Of a stretch of 64,000 bases of DNA, positions 10,793 through 24,468 are shown in pieces. The position numbers and the translations under genes were made by a program. Position 1 is the first letter of the stretch. Each line of letters begins with the position of its first letter. The DNA is from Siphonodentalium dalli (Eukaryota; Mollusca; Scaphopoda; Gadilida; Siphonodentaliidae), in NCBI GenBank assembly GCA_032622095.1, contig CP136062.1:139580351-139644350 (forward strand), written 5' to 3'. A model generated the notes under the pieces. That model ran no database searches, had not been told where the DNA came from, and saw only the letters and a list, made by a program, of their open reading frames with translations.

Positions 10793-10987
10793 TATCAAAT
10801 AAATGAGTAATATAAAACCAAACAACAGCTTTCTATTTTTGTTCTTCTATTTTACTGCACCCCAACCTGCACCCATGTTTTTCGATGGATATTTTTTTAA
10901 CCTCTTTTAAGTTGAACATTCATTTGTGACACCACTATATTTAGTGGATATAAATGCAGGGCCGGGTATCAACATCATAATTTGCCT

Positions 10988-11037
10988 GAAAATGAGGTCC
11001 CCAGAGGGTGAATTTAGTGATGCTATCCCGCACAGTG
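10988..11037. mobile_element. family E fragment (half hairpin)
   Basis: AATGAGGTCCCCAGAGGGTG through CTATCCCGCACAGTG, then unrelated sequence. Confidence 0.75.
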
Positions 11038-11259
11038 ATGGCAAGATTCTCACATCGAAGCGAGTATTAAATGTTTTCTTCACGTAATCGCCTATTTAAC
11101 CAAAAAAGAAAGCGAATGAGATGCATGTACATACCCTGTCAATTTTTGTTAGCCCATTATGAATCACGTCCCCATATAAATATGACTGTTGAGCTAGAAG
11201 ACATAAGTGTTGCAAGCGACAATTTTTCAAGGTGGTCAAATTTGAACGCGAAAATGTCT

Positions 11260-11518
11260 ATAACCCTTTCATGAAGGGAACTGTGCTGGTGCAGCATAAA
11301 AGATACTGTGCCAGTGCTCCCATAGGGAGCCTCACAAATATAAGAGAATGCACTGGCTTACAAGGTCAAGGTAAATATTGTTAGGCCAATGTATCCTCTT
11401 ACATGTATATATGTGAGGCTCCATATGAGAGACTCGCATATATAAGAGAATGCATTGGCACAGGGTTTTTCGAAAAAATTCAGGTACATGTACTAGTAGC
11501 TCCAGTCATGGAAGTTTA
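11260..11518 (+). mobile_element. family B MITE, degenerate
   Basis: Starts TAACCCTTTCATGAAGGG and ends CTCCAGTCATGGAAG. The first hairpin is reduced, and the TTAA flanks are mutated (TATAA, TTTAG). Confidence 0.82.
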
Positions 11519-11924
11519 GTTTATTCTCTTAAAACTCATATTCTACAATTTCATGAGTATTGAGACACAACATATTTACAAATAAGAATAGGAGAACATT
11601 GTTATATGCAATAGCTATTATGTACACAGATCCAAGATTGTATATAGTAAGTCATAAAGCTTGGTATAAAACAGGCTATAATCATCTGTTCGATCGAAGC
11701 CGGTGTGACGGCACCCTATTTAGTAGTGCCTTAGGTTAAAATCTCTGTATCAGAGATAAGTTGTTGGGATATCTACCTATATCTTTGGAAAATATCGACG
11801 AATATGGAAAGTATGTTGTTGTTGAAAGAATATAAATGAGGAATTGATAAGCAGTTGACTAACTTAGAAGATAATTATGGGTACTCCCCAGTACACGGGT
11901 ACTCAAACTTTTTCAAAGAAAATA

Positions 11925-12411
11925 AGCCATGAATCTCTACTCTTAGCTACACACCTAGAGATCATATTCCACCAGTACACAACCTGGGAACTTTTTGATG
12001 CTAATATATGACAGGGAAGTTTATAACATTGAAAAAGCAGTTCAGATAATATATGTCTTAGTTATTACCTGTTCCTTAATAATGTCCCAACTCAAAAATG
12101 TACAATTTAAGTGACTTTTGTGAGCAATTTTTCTTTGTGTCGCTTACAATCATGGAGTTTCTCGCTGGTAATTAATTCAAGGTTTATTGCGATATCAGCC
12201 CACAAATGTCACAAAAATAGTGAATTCTCGAGCGGTGACCACGCCCTGCGGTGAAGTATATTATTGAGGAACAAGTATTAACAAAGAAACATATTCCCTG
12301 CCTTGTTTGTTCAATGTTATACAGTTCCCTGTCAGAACATCAAAAAGTTCCCAGGTTTTGTACTGGTGGAATATGATTGCTGGGAGCAGTACAGATTCAT
12401 GATATGATCTA
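11925..12411. mobile_element. family F foldback copy 3
   Basis: GCCATGAATCTCTACTCTTA at the left, ACTGGTGGAATATGATTGC and ATGATCTA at the right. The arms pair over most of their length. The extreme left end is lost, so no target duplication is visible. Confidence 0.78.
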
Positions 12412-12437
12412 GTCTTAATAGGGTAGACATACATGTA

Positions 12438-12711
12438 CTAGTAATGCTCTAATTAATCGACCTCTTAACCAAAGCAGAATTATGGGTAACTTTTCAGGAT
12501 TTAGTCGGAAATATGGCTTGTTGCCATTCATCGGAAAGCTCTCGGGTAACTTTTCAGGATTTAGTCGGAAATATGGCTTGTTGCCATTCATCGGAAAGCT
12601 CTCGGCGAGAGCTTTCCGATGAATGGCAACAAGCCATATTTCCGACTAAATCCTGAAAAGTTACCCATAATTCTGCTTTGGTTAAGAGGTCGATTAATTA
12701 GAGCATTACTG
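12438..12711. mobile_element. family A MITE with internal tandem duplication
   Basis: Subfamily with mirrored CCAAAGCAG and CTGCTTTGG. The 60-bp segment from GGGTAACTTTTCAGG to CGGAAAGCTCTC is present twice in tandem in the left arm. TA flanks. Confidence 0.92.
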
Positions 12712-14671
12712 TACTAGTAAGGCTATGATACTGCCAGAGACACCAGTAGCATCAGCTATCCTGGTCTGTCATCATCAACTAGTCATCATATACTACTAGT
12801 AAGTAGTGGATATATGATGGCTTAACTCTTTGTTTGGGCTTTGAACTTGACATACTTTTTACACCACATGTTGTTTATCACTGACTGATTTCTCATTCAG
12901 GGGTTTATGGCTGATAAAACTGATTCATGGGGACTCCTATTTCACAATTAATGTTCAAAACATATGTTATTCCTGTCTGTCAGAAATATTTGTGAGGGTT
13001 GTATGGAGGTCAGGCAAAGATAACAATATCATTTATGGCTCAGTGCTGGATATCATTAGTCCTAACACTGAAATATCCATGGGATGTCACTATGATGGTT
13101 TGATGATAAGAAAACTGGAGACCACCCTAGGAGCTTGTTGTTATGACAAACATTCGTTTTTAATTTAAATTTTTTTTTAAAGTTTTTATGTTGTTTTCTT
13201 AAGGACAAGTCCATATGAATCCATCAAAGATGTGAGACTGATTTCCCTTTTTGATGGCATATATGTATGTCACTGCAAATATACATATGTACAGGGTTAC
13301 TTCTACTGGTAGATTCAATTTTTATTTGGTATACTTGTGTGTTCAAAATTCTACATTTCCTTCTGTTTGGGGTTGCAGAGACTCAGCTGGTAAGATGCAT
13401 AGTGCTTTGAGCTATTATATAAAACCATCCAGCAATACAGCATTGGTTCAATTCATGGTACAAGTGGATTCATGTTCCACGCAAATGATGAGTAGTCTGT
13501 TTCATGTATCTTTTCAATTTTGTCAGTTGCCTACTGGGGTTGGTGGTAATTGCATGCAGTGGATCCAGTTATATGCCAGAAAAATTAACCCTCGATGTAT
13601 TCTATTCTACACCAATACAACTGACGTCATGATATGGCCTTGTGGCTGAAATGACAGCACTAAGATAATAAATACCCAACCCACATCAACAACCAAAGTT
13701 TCATGGAATTTTTCAAACTGGTTGCCCACAATAAGCTGATGATACTGATGTTTGATGGTGATTGTTGGACATCATTTAAACAATATTTTACTGCATCCCA
13801 GGATTCCCTTGCCTTTGATATTTCTGGTAGGATGGCATGATGAATCATTGATGTGGATATCCTGATATTGCGATATTGCATGTCTGGACTGGGCAGCCCT
13901 AATTGCCACTGATATCATAAACTGATGGCAGCCATGTTATTAATACATGAGGATTTCTGACATAACCACTGTTTGATCACATAAAACTCTGCTGCCATCT
14001 TTATCACAGGTTATAATCATAATCTCCAAACCATTGACCAAACAGTCCAGGATAACACAGCCATATCTCCGAGTTCGAGGACATTAGCACTAAAGCAAAC
14101 GGCTAATGATATCCGTTTCATTGCTCATGTGCCATAGATTTGGTATATTTATATGTTTACCTGGGTATACATATATTTTACAGGTATTATGTACTTTATG
14201 CTACATTGCATATTGGTATTTGCCTACATACTAGTACATGCAGCTTATCAATACTTGTAGCTACAGCCCCAGTCAAGTTTGGAAGTTATAGCTTGTGTTA
14301 TCGCCACACTGGCATTATGAAGTTAAGTACATGTATATACCGTAATGTATTTCGTTTTTCAAAATGTGCATACCGGTATATATGAGCTGGTATTTTCGCA
14401 GAAATTTATTTCTTGTCGTTTTATTGACAAGACTTGGTTGCGGTATTTGAAGTCTACTTTGTATGAGATCCGCGTATTAAGGTACAAGGTGCTGAATTTT
14501 GACCCCTTCTATAAACTTGCTAGACCAACTATCCATATGTGAAGTTTAAATTTCTGTTCCTATCATGATCCCAGGATGAAAATAAGTCATGAAAAATATG
14601 GCTGAAAAAACTCTGACAGACTTCAAGTGTTATCAACAGATCCATCTTTAGAGGGTTTTCATCATCTCTTA
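12712..14671. other. intron 2 stretch, nothing recognised
   Basis: A 132-codon open stretch at 13251-13649 has no family resemblance, and its GTTGCAG...GTAAGA borders would give an 11-nt exon. Otherwise unique AT-rich sequence. Confidence 0.5.
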
Positions 14672-14852
14672 CAGTAATGCCCTAAATAATCGACTCCATA
14701 ACCACAGCAGAATTATGGGTAATTTTTCAGGATTTAGTCGGAAATATGAGGGCTTTCCGATGAATGGCAACGAGCCATATTTCCGACTAAATCCTGAAAA
14801 ATTACCCATAATTCTGCTGTAGTTAAAGAGTCGATTATTTAGGGCATTACAG
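14672..14852. mobile_element. family A MITE
   Basis: CAGTAATGCCCTAAATAATC start and AGGGCATTACAG end. The loop side of the left arm is deleted. Confidence 0.9.
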
Positions 14853-17800
14853 TTACTATATTAGTTAACCTTCAAGAAGGATGAGCCCCATCCACAGGAG
14901 ACTTTCAGTGAAGTCTTAAAATTTGCAGATATCCCTGTTGCCTGACTTTAGCCACTCAGGGCTCTGCAGGTCTCAATATTCTCCTTGATATTATCTTCAA
15001 GAGTTTTGGCAGTAAGCATCTGGATGATGATGGTATTTGATTGAAGCAGTCCTATGCACGTTGTGCGGCAGCTTGTGTGCCATGGATTTTCCCATTGTTG
15101 ACCATGCTTACTCAACCAAACTACAAATATTTACCTATTTTCGAGCTGAGATAGTCTTTCTAAGCTAGCATTGGATCTGATTTGAGGGTCGCATGAGTTC
15201 TTTAGAGCTGTATTTATACAATTTTCTTATTGCAGTATTGACTCATGTATCTAATAGTTTGTTTTGTTGCGCTTGGTCTTTAAAAGATAGGAGATGCTGG
15301 CAGTATGCATACTGAATGTTGATGGGGTAGATCAGGGTTCCTAGAGGTTTTTAGTTTGGTTACCCATCTGTTACCACAAAGGTTCAAAAGCCGTTTAGCC
15401 CTCTGATGACTGGATTTTTTTATGATTAGTTACTTGGTTCCCATTCATTCATTTGAAGGGATGTTATGCTAATATGTTCAAAAACTGCATTAGGCTGTTT
15501 TGTTCGTTGGTGTTTTAGGCCAACATACTTGGCAGGTTGTCCTTCGATGCATGGCAAATCTGGTTAAAACCATGAGAAATTATGGCCTAGTAACTAAAGA
15601 TGATAAACCCAAAAAACAATATCAAATCTTCTTCTCGCCACCTTTCCTCATACATGTACATGCATGCTTCACTCTAATCTTACCATCTTTCTTCAACCAG
15701 TACATGTTAGCAAGGACATGGCTGAAATGTCTCTATTGGGGAGAGTCCAGCTTATAATTTCCAAAACAATCAAGTACTAGACTATCATTTTGACCTACAT
15801 GTACTCTATTCATTCTAATTGTTGAAAACTTTAACCAAATTTGTGTGTGGGGGGGGGGGGGGATCACACTTTCCCTGTCTCAGTATCCCTGCATGGTAAA
15901 CTCTCATCTCATCACCTTCCCTGCAGCTATGGTAAGGCTCATACCTCAGCACCCAGTTAATTCATGAGGTGATTTTTTACCATCCGAACTCAAAGGAGAT
16001 TAAAGAAGAGCTTTGATTCCTTTGAGGTGTGTTTGATCCTGGTTGAGAACAGAGAAAGACTTTGCTTTATAAGCCAAGTGTCAGGGCTCAAATGTTTGAC
16101 TCTATTATTGTCAAGTCTTCTTGGTGCTTCTGTGAGTTTTTCTCTTTTCTTGAGTAGGTATAATGGAAAATTATGCTGACAGAATGATTCCAAGATCAAA
16201 GTTGTTGTGTACTCAAAGTACTTGTAGGTAAAATGGGAAGATATGATAATGATTTAGGAATTGCTTTCGTAGATTGATAGAACCGAGGCGTTTGTACTAG
16301 TACTATTAAGAAAAGGATGTTTGGCTATCAGATTAATGCTTCGCAACATCTCAACACTTAGCTGGGTCTACTGTTCAGACCTTCAAGGAACTATTTTGTT
16401 AAGCTGTTTTTTTTTTTGTGGGCGAAATATGTTTATTACTGGTATATCTTCAATGCAACCGATTATAATTAAAGAAAGACTGAATACAAATGTATATTGT
16501 CATGTTCTCTCTTTTCGTTGTTTGTTTTGCCAGTAAAAAAACTTATTCATTACACCTAGGCTATTGTATAAACCTTAAAGGCATATTGTGCACTTATTTC
16601 AGTGAATAAAATGGTATTTGAGAATCCAGACACATTGCCCACTGAAAGAAAGTAGAATTCAAATATTACCGAAAATTCCAATCACACACCGATCATGCCT
16701 ATCATTACAGAAAACACAACATCTGAAGCTGCATGTGTTTTGACACAATGCATATTTTTTGGATTGGGTGGGATTCGAATCCCAGCCCGTGACGGCGAGC
16801 GCGCCTTGTGACTCAGTCTGCCATCAATACCACACAGCATGTGCCAAAAATCTACCATATACATTCACAAATTAACATCTGAACTTTTCACAATTGTAAA
16901 TATTTACTCCTTAATGCAGGATGAATTTATTGCTAATAAAACGACAATGATAACACCAATGAGAGTAGCTTCATATAATTCATTCAAAAGATTGATGATG
17001 GGTGCTGATAATTTGGATATAAAATTTATGAAAAGAACTATTTTGGTTAATATTTTTTATTCCTGTTTTATCGCCTTGGCAGAGTGTTCCACATCACTTG
17101 GGTAGGCTGCTTTAAAGTTACACATATGTAGCAATACACAGTTTCCAGCATGGGAGGGGGTACTGCAATTCAAATGTATGCTGAGCCATTATCTTTGGCA
17201 TCCACCCAATCAAGCGTTTATTTATTTTCCACAGGAATGGTGGGTGTAAACATCTCAACTTTCTTTTTCTGAAACCTGAGATAACTCCCAACAAGAATAC
17301 GATTTATTTTTGTGACTGATTTTGTCACTGATATATAATATTAACTCATATCATCAGAATTTGAAAAACAATCGCTGTGGGCACCTTTAACTGCATATGA
17401 AGATGGAGATAACGAGATGCTTTGTATTATGGCATATTTTTTTGTAAAATTAGAAATAGAGTCTGTCTGGCTGCAAATATGCGCAATACTGCACCAAATG
17501 TGCACCCACAATGCAGAAAACACATATATCATGCATTCCATAGACACCAGGATCTGTTTAGTTGTATAATTTTCTGCATTTGTGTCATGTTGTCTCATAA
17601 TTATGCATGATTTAGTGGTTATAGAGTGGCAGAAAAAATGGACTTGGCATTCAAGTATGCTGATTTGTTGCATTCTTTGATAAAACAAAGTTTCGGCTCA
17701 TGCCCTGTCTATGACTCTATACAGATAACAATATCCAGGTTGGCTTTATGCCTAAATCAATGCAATTTTGGTTCCAACCAGCAGTAATACTGTTTTTTTA

Positions 17801-18200
17801 GTTTCTCCTAAATTAAGAAATGAATGTGGTGGCCCTGTGTTTTATTGGAGAATACCAAGATGTGCCCGACATGCACACCCTGTCAGGGACAAGCCTGGAG
17901 GGTTCAAATTACGAGAAGTCATTTCTCCCTGTTTGGTTATTAGGAAGAAGTGGACTGTTATCAGGGAGAAGTAACAATGACTGAAGTTCAATTTACACCC
18001 CAATGTCAGTCTTCCATGATCCAATAAGTAGTATACAAAACAAGAGCACAATTATAAAACCATTGTAGTGAGTAAGAATACCATTATAATCAATAAATAT
18101 ACTTTAAATATGCTGTTATGACATATGCATACTCGCATATGAGGGAGACTTCTCCCTAGGACAAAAATAAGGAGAAGTGGCACATTTTAGTGGGAATATA
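14853..18200. other. intron 2 stretch with a G tract and a SINE-like segment
   Basis: G14 at 15849-15862 and a tRNA-like segment at 16755-16835. I recognise nothing else. Confidence 0.5.
16755..16835 (-). mobile_element. candidate tRNA-derived SINE head
   Basis: On the - strand, TGGCAGACTGAGTCACAAGG resembles a pol III box A, and GGGATTCGAATCCC about 40 bp later is an excellent box B/T-arm. The acceptor and D-arm do not fold as a functional tRNA, so a tRNA-derived SINE or relic is more likely. Confidence 0.45.
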
Positions 18201-18390
18201 CAGTAATGCCCTAATTAATCGACTCTTTAACCACAGCAGAATTATGGGTAACTTTTCAGGATTTAGTCGGAAATATGGCTTGTTGCCATTCATCGGAAAG
18301 CTCTCCAACAAGCCATATTTCCGACTAAATCCTGAAAAGTTACCCATAATTCTGCTGTGGTTAAAGAGTCGATTAATTAGGGCATTACTG
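18201..18390. mobile_element. family A MITE, near-perfect palindrome
   Basis: Mirrored CCTAATTAATCGACTCTTTA and TAAAGAGTCGATTAATTAGG. TA flanks. Confidence 0.93.
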
Positions 18391-18981
18391 TATGTCTCCT
18401 AAGACTGCCTCTAGGCTGGTCCCTGCATCGTGTCAACCCCAAAATTGAAGTGGCAAGTTCACACTAAATGTGCCCAATGGCTACAGCATCCTATTCCTAA
18501 AAAAATTATTCATGTCTTATACCTTATCTAGATTGATTTTGATCACTATTACATGTATCATAAAATTAGCTGTATATTTCTGAAACCTGATAACATTTCA
18601 TTTTATAGTGTGTATTTTGGGTACCAATGTGATTTATTGGAGTTTAAAACACATGGTACAATTGGTACATTGTAATTGACCAAACAGTGAAAAGGATTTA
18701 GTTTGATATAAACATGCTGGTAAAATATTACTATATTATTTATATTGGAGCTTTGCTTAAGCAGATATATCATTTATATATGATTGGGAGGGAATGGCTT
18801 ACATGTAGCATACCAGTAGTATAATTACAAAGAGATTGAAAAGTTTGCTATAAAATCTCTCTTTTACCTTACTTTAATAACTTAAATCATATGATGGTTA
18901 AAGAAGAATAAATTTAGTGTGGTGTCCAGAAAGATTGAAAGATGCCTCCATGTTGTGAAGTATTTTAGAGGAAGGTATATA

Positions 18982-19119
18982 CAGTAATGCTCTAAATAAT
19001 CGGCTCCTTAACCACAGCAGAATTATGGGTAATTTTTCTGGATTTAGTCGGAAATATGGCTTGTTGCCATTCATTGGAAAGCAGCACTCACAAGGAGTCG
19101 ATTATTTAGGGAATTACTG
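18982..19119. mobile_element. family A MITE, right arm deleted
   Basis: Left arm CAGTAATGCTCTAAATAATC to the loop; only the last ~30 bp of the right arm remain. TA flanks. Confidence 0.88.
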
Positions 19120-19232
19120 TAGTTACCAAAGATTATGGGATAGAAATTTAACTTTCACAGTATCTGTGATAAAATCTGTGTGTATCTGATGTTTTTCAGG
19201 GATAACTGCCAGGTTTAGATTGTTAAATGTCA

Positions 19233-19495
19233 TTAACCCTTTCATGGCGGGAGCCGTACTGGTGCAGCATTAAAGATCCTGTGCCAGTGCATTCTCTTAT
19301 ATGCGAGTCTCCCAACAGGAGTCTCACATATAAAAGAGAATGCACTGGTTTACAAGGTCAAGGTAAATACTGCTAGGCCAATGATTTCTCTTTTAGATGC
19401 GAGGCTCCCTATGGGAGACTCGCATATATAAGAGAATGCATTGGCACAGGGTTTATTGCAAAATTTCAGGAAGCTCCAGTCATGGAAGGGTTTAA
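19233..19495 (+). mobile_element. family B MITE, full length
   Basis: TTAA flanks, CCCTTTCATGGCGGGAGC start, GTCATGGAAGGG end, both inner hairpins present. Confidence 0.9.
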
Positions 19496-19574
19496 TTCAC
19501 CCATCAAGCACTCACTGACTGCCATTGGACACAAATCTCTTATCACTCTTATGAAATAATATACCAGTTGTCTG

Positions 19575-19972
19575 CAAGCTGGCAAATAGCCAGTCTGTCT
19601 TTTGCAGAATGGGGTCCCCAGTGAGTGAATTTAGTGATGCCATCTCGCATAGTGGGTTAACATTACCAAATTCACCTTCTGGGGACCTCATTCTGCTTAG
19701 GCCTCATCTTCTTGGAAGTATCTACTAGTATATCCCTTAATTTGCAGAAGATAAATTGCATAATCGAGGTTACTAATGAGTAAACACCTCCAACTTCAAC
19801 TGGGGAAATTCAATTTGATCCTAGGTCTCCTACAACAGTTGAAGCCTAAAGCCTAGTAAACCAGAATGAGGGTTAATTTGGTGACGCTATCCCGCCGTGC
19901 AGGATAGCATCACTAAATTCACCATGTGCGGACCTCATTTTGCAAATGACATACACACTATTTGCAGCATTG
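19575..19972. mobile_element. family E double-hairpin element
   Basis: CAAGCTGGCAAATAG at the left and CTATTTGCAGCATTG at the right, flanked by GTTGTCTG and GTAGCCTG (8 bp, 6 matching). Terminal hairpins are partly decayed; the right one is deleted in part. Confidence 0.78.
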
Positions 19973-20534
19973 GTAGCCTGCTTCTGCTTGATCATCAATG
20001 ATCGGCAAATTTGGAGTTTTGTAACAAATTGTGGAAGAGAGAACACATCTTGACTGCGTTGTCTGATGGCTGATACCACCTCATTGTGTTTGTCACATAG
20101 TACTTTTGATCTATCTGTGATCACTTACAGATCAGACACCTATCAGACATTGCTGTTTGTTTTGATTTCCCATCAAAGTAAAAATATGGATCACAGGGGG
20201 CACAAAAAATCCTCCTCTCTCACTCGTATGTTTACATACAAAGATATTGAGCCCAATAACTTATCAATGAAGCCTTTGAGTGTGGCTCTGTTTGATAAAT
20301 AATATTGTTTGAAGTTTCTTTTTTTTTTCCCGGCTGTAGTCAGTCACTCAGGCCAATGCACAAAGATATGGCCCCCTATTCTATATTTGCTGTTGTAGCT
20401 CACTAAAGAATGCATATTGTGCTCCAAGCTATGGTGAGGCTAGAAGCCTATAACATTTGGAGAACTGCATGGGTACAAACAATTTCTCCTTTGATCTGTA
20501 CAAAACCACTCATTATACATGTACCCCCATCTTT

Positions 20535-20885
20535 TTGGGGAGTATACTGGATTACATGCGTCTGTCTGTCCATGCATCAGGGCTTCCATCCGCTCATATA
20601 TCTCAACCATGGGTGATCGAATCTCAATGAATTTTGGTATGCAGGTTTGTCATAGTCATAAGGAGGGCTTTCAAAAGAGGGTTCATCGATGTTCACATTT
20701 CCCGTTCAAGAGTTATCCCTCTTTGTTTATCTGAAAATGTTGGATTTCTGTTCGTCGTTTGTTAGAATTGTCAAGTAATCTGTTCGGTCATCACATTTTT
20801 TTCACAATTTGGTTTCCGACCTTCCCATATTTCAATTTTAACCATTAGGGTATCCCAGCACCCATGGTGCAACCTCTTGTTTGAC
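20535..20885. repeat. probable dispersed repeat
   Basis: Style typical of dispersed non-coding repeats in marine invertebrates (GAATCTCAATGAATTTTGG, then TTCAAGAGTTATCCCTC). No termini were found and there is no second copy in the window. A TCF-type CCTTTGATC lies just upstream at 20488. Confidence 0.35.
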
Positions 20886-21074
20886 ATACCCTGTCTGGAA
20901 ATGTTGCCTGTTGTACCAGGTACTACATTGGATCTGTCATGACAATTGCATGTAATTGGCTTATTTTGTTATATTTTGTGGAACTTGTTAGAAATATTTA
21001 GAATTTGCCAAGCATCAGCTGGGAAATTTGAAGAGATGTATCTGAAATACAAAGCTATATATGTGTGAAGCTCC

Positions 21075-21290
21075 ATCATCCAGTGATCAGTGCATTGGAC
21101 ATGCCTTCACTGTCAACACAGCGAGGTGAGTTCGCAGCCTACCCCTGGTCTCATGTGAGTTGCACACAGCAGTGGCTTGGTCGAATTGATTGACGTGGAA
21201 AAATTGTCGGATTGTACGCTGTACATATTTTCTTTCAAGTTGAGACCCCTGAGCAAGGGCGCTCGAACCACCCATGCATTGATAAGGGTA
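21075..21290 (+). mobile_element. candidate tRNA-derived SINE
   Basis: Box-A-like CCAGTGATCAGTGCATTGG and box-B-like GGTGAGTTCGCAGCC lie about 40 bp apart, followed by an unrelated body. Not a functional tRNA fold. Single copy here. Confidence 0.35.
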
Positions 21291-22222
21291 CCTGATTATG
21301 AGCAGTGAAAGATATTGTTACATTTTGGCTGTACCTCACTTAGTGTTCAGGCTCATCAGGGTAATAATAATTGTTCCATACATTGGAATGTGGTACCTGT
21401 AGAATCTGTGTAATAAATGTATCGATTAGTATTATTATATATGCCTTAAAAACCCAGAATTTCATGTAAACTCTGAATACCGATATTAAAAGATGATCCT
21501 TGGAACTGTCATGAGGTTTTTGTTATTTTCTGAATAATTGTCAAATATACCCAGCTAAACATTTCAGTTTGAATGAAATGTATTTAGAATTTCCAAGTTG
21601 GTCACCCTCACCCCATTGTGTAGCCCCTCTAGCCATGTCCTTCATTTTGAACGGTGAATACATTGTTAAAGACTGCACATATATCTACAGAAACCAAGCC
21701 ATTGACAGCACCCTTTTTGTGTTGGTATCTCGAAAGCTTTGTTAGAAATACAGTGGCTTTTCACAAGAGAGCAGTGTTACTGTGTACTCGCAGGATGTGT
21801 CCGCACAAGTACATAGTCTGCTTGTGATCCACAAACAGAAGCTTGCTGTACAACAAATCATTACTCCAACAAATATTGAATTAAATTTCAATTCAAATGC
21901 TTGAGTAATTCTCACAATTCCATTCATAACAGCCCTCTCCACAGTCGTCACTACATCAAACATAATGAGAGGTTTTATATGAATTTGCATGTGGGTCAGC
22001 TGTATGTCATTTGACTCATCTTAATCCAGGGTTACTTAGCATGTGAGCAATTGTGGTCAGACTCTGGGACAGATGGAAGTGAGGAAATAATTAATAATGT
22101 ACAGGGTACTTATATTGAGGTTCCAGACCTCCCATTACAACAACAACAACATATTTTATTAATAAAATCTAATTTTACATAAACTATGGCTTTAGAAAAC
22201 AGAAAAGTTGTTATAGACCATG

Positions 22223-22395
22223 CAGGTAATGCCCTAAATATTCGACTCCTTAACAACAGCAGAATTATGGGTAACTTTTCAGGATTTAGTCGGAAATATG
22301 GCTTGAATGGCAACAAGCCATATTTCCGACTAATTCCTGAAAAATTACCCATGATACTGCTGTCGTTAAGGAGTCAATTATTTAGGGCATTACTG
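22223..22395. mobile_element. family A MITE
   Basis: GGTAATGCCCTAAATATTCG start, mirrored AATTATTTAGGGCATTACTG end. The loop is deleted and one terminal base is changed. Confidence 0.88.
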
Positions 22396-23326
22396 TTGTT
22401 CTTAACTTTAACATCTTCTTTCATATATTTGTCTAAATTCTAAGCAAAATATTAGCTTAGAATAGGATTCACCATCAAGGGGATATTTATTTTTGAAATA
22501 GTAATCTGTAAATCCCAACCTGTTAAAATAATTATTTTAATATAAGTTTTTTTTCCCTGCACAAATGGGTCTGACATTTTAGATAATTTTACTGGTACTG
22601 TGGTACATCGCTGTCGGTATTTAAAAAAATTCTTGTACTCAAAATTATGAATATGATGTTTGTTCTATATTAAAAATGCACAAGTAGCTATTTGCTGCAA
22701 TGCTATGGCAGGGACCTACATGGTGGGGTATGTATCCCTCTTATAACAATCTGATTGACAATTATTGCTTTATAAGCATATTTCGATTAGTTGTTCAATG
22801 TATAAATTCATTGTATAGAAATTCTACAAGTGCCACCTCTAATGATTGCAATCAGAACGCTGATTATTCTTACATAAAGTCACCTATAAAAATCTGTTCA
22901 CAAAGTTACAATCCCTGCTGCTATTGAAGGTGCTTTGCACCACATGCAACTTCAATGTCCTTCAAACACTTAATTGTAGGTAAATTCCTTGTGATAACTA
23001 TCATTATGTTTATATGTTTTAGAAATTCTTTGTGAGTTGGCTGTAATGATTACAGCTTTACACGTATAATAGTGGCAATACATATTTGGTTCAATAACTT
23101 CACAATCGCACCCAAAATAGTTTTTTTGTTCAATAGAATATTAATTGGCCTGAGTTTTATTACACTAGTTTTAATTTCCTTGTGCAAATTGTGTAAAAGT
23201 TGCATGCATGTATACTTTTTATATCAATGAAGTTTCCACTTGTATCTGGATTCATACTCGTGCAGGCAGGTGTACAGGCAGGTTGTCACTGTGGCTTTTT
23301 GTATACATGGCTTATTTAAAATGTAT
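22396..23326. other. intron 2 stretch, nothing recognised
   Basis: AT-rich unique sequence. Confidence 0.5.
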
Positions 23327-23335
23327 GGTCATGGC

Positions 23336-23732
23336 TAGATCATGCCGTGAATCTCTGCTATGGCTAAAGCTTGCAGAGATCATATTCCACCAGTACAAAA
23401 CCTGAGAACTTTTTGAAGTTTTGACAGGGAACCTTATAAAATCGAAAAAATAACAAAAGGAATACATGTATATTTCTTTGTTATTATCTCTTTATTATCT
23501 ACTGTAGGTGAAGGTCCCAACTCGAAATCTCACGATTTAAGTGACTTTGTGAGCGATTTTACATATAGTGAAGTACAATATTAAGGAACAGATAATCCAT
23601 AATAAATAAATTCCCCATGTTATTTTTCGACTTTATAAGGTTCCCTATCAAAACTTTCAAAAAGTTCCCAGGTTTTGGTGGAATCTGATCTCTACGGGTG
23701 TTAGCCATAGTTGAGATTCATTACATGATCTA
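23336..23732. mobile_element. family F foldback copy 4, perfect 9-bp target duplication
   Basis: TAGATCATGCCGTGAATC to TTACATGATCTA, flanked on both sides by GGTCATGGC (23327-23335 and 23733-23741). Part of the centre is deleted. Confidence 0.9.
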
Positions 23733-24254
23733 GGTCATGGCAAATTCTCGACAATGAAAAAGGTAGAAGCACTGGCTCAGAATGATGTGTCCTTGCTTCA
23801 TATGTGCCTGAACAAATGATAATTTGTTATTGAAATCGGATTGGAATGGCACATAGAGATTTCCCTCAAATTTTTTGTTGAAATTCAAGAAAAATAAATG
23901 GTGGAGCCCTCTCATGCCGTCAGTTTCCTCAAAATTTGCTAATTCTTGTTAATTAGACCATTATCGATTTTCAACTACTGAGATATCTCATAAAGTTGAT
24001 AATGCCCACTCCAGTCACAATACATTTCTGAATCATTCACAGACACATACAAATACAAGCATGGATGAGATGTTATATGAAGATATGTTTCGCATTAGAG
24101 GTGTGTCTCACATTTGAATATGCTAGCCTACCATACTACCAGAGGCATGGCAAAAATCTGGATCCCATACCTGTCCCATATGCTAAAATCTGCAGGCTGT
24201 TTGCCCAGACTTTCTCTCTACTCTCGCTGCCATTTGGTTGGGCTAATCTAGCTT

Positions 24255-24468
24255 TTAACCCTTTCTGTACTAAATACTCATTGATGAGTAGTAGTTCCCT
24301 CAGGAAATGTTCAGATAAATGTGTTCAACAAATGGTTTGTTGAACTTATCTGAATATTTCCCACCAATGTCATAGGCTTGTGTTTCCTGAACACCCCTCC
24401 TAATTAATAACAGACCATTCCAATGTATAGTTTGAACGGGAGATTCCATTTAGTAAAGAAAAGGTTAA
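24255..24468 (+). mobile_element. family G TTAA element, copy 1
   Basis: TTAA flanks; ends CCCTTTCTGTACTAAATAC and CATTTAGTAAAGAAAAGG. An inner hairpin lies around GTTCAACAAATGGTTTGTTG. Confidence 0.82.

Noticed and set aside
13374-13392. Very short exon between GGTTGCAG and GTAAGA in intron 2
   Set aside because: It would be 11 nt and break the phase between exons 2 and 3.
13251-13649. 132-codon open stretch, longest of the early intron 2 frames
   Set aside because: Composition and borders do not look coding; no motif.
16755-16835. Functional tRNA gene
   Set aside because: Only the T-arm/box B is good; the acceptor and D-stem do not pair.
17341-17688. 115-codon open stretch on the - strand
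   Set aside because: No recognisable domain and no splice or start support.
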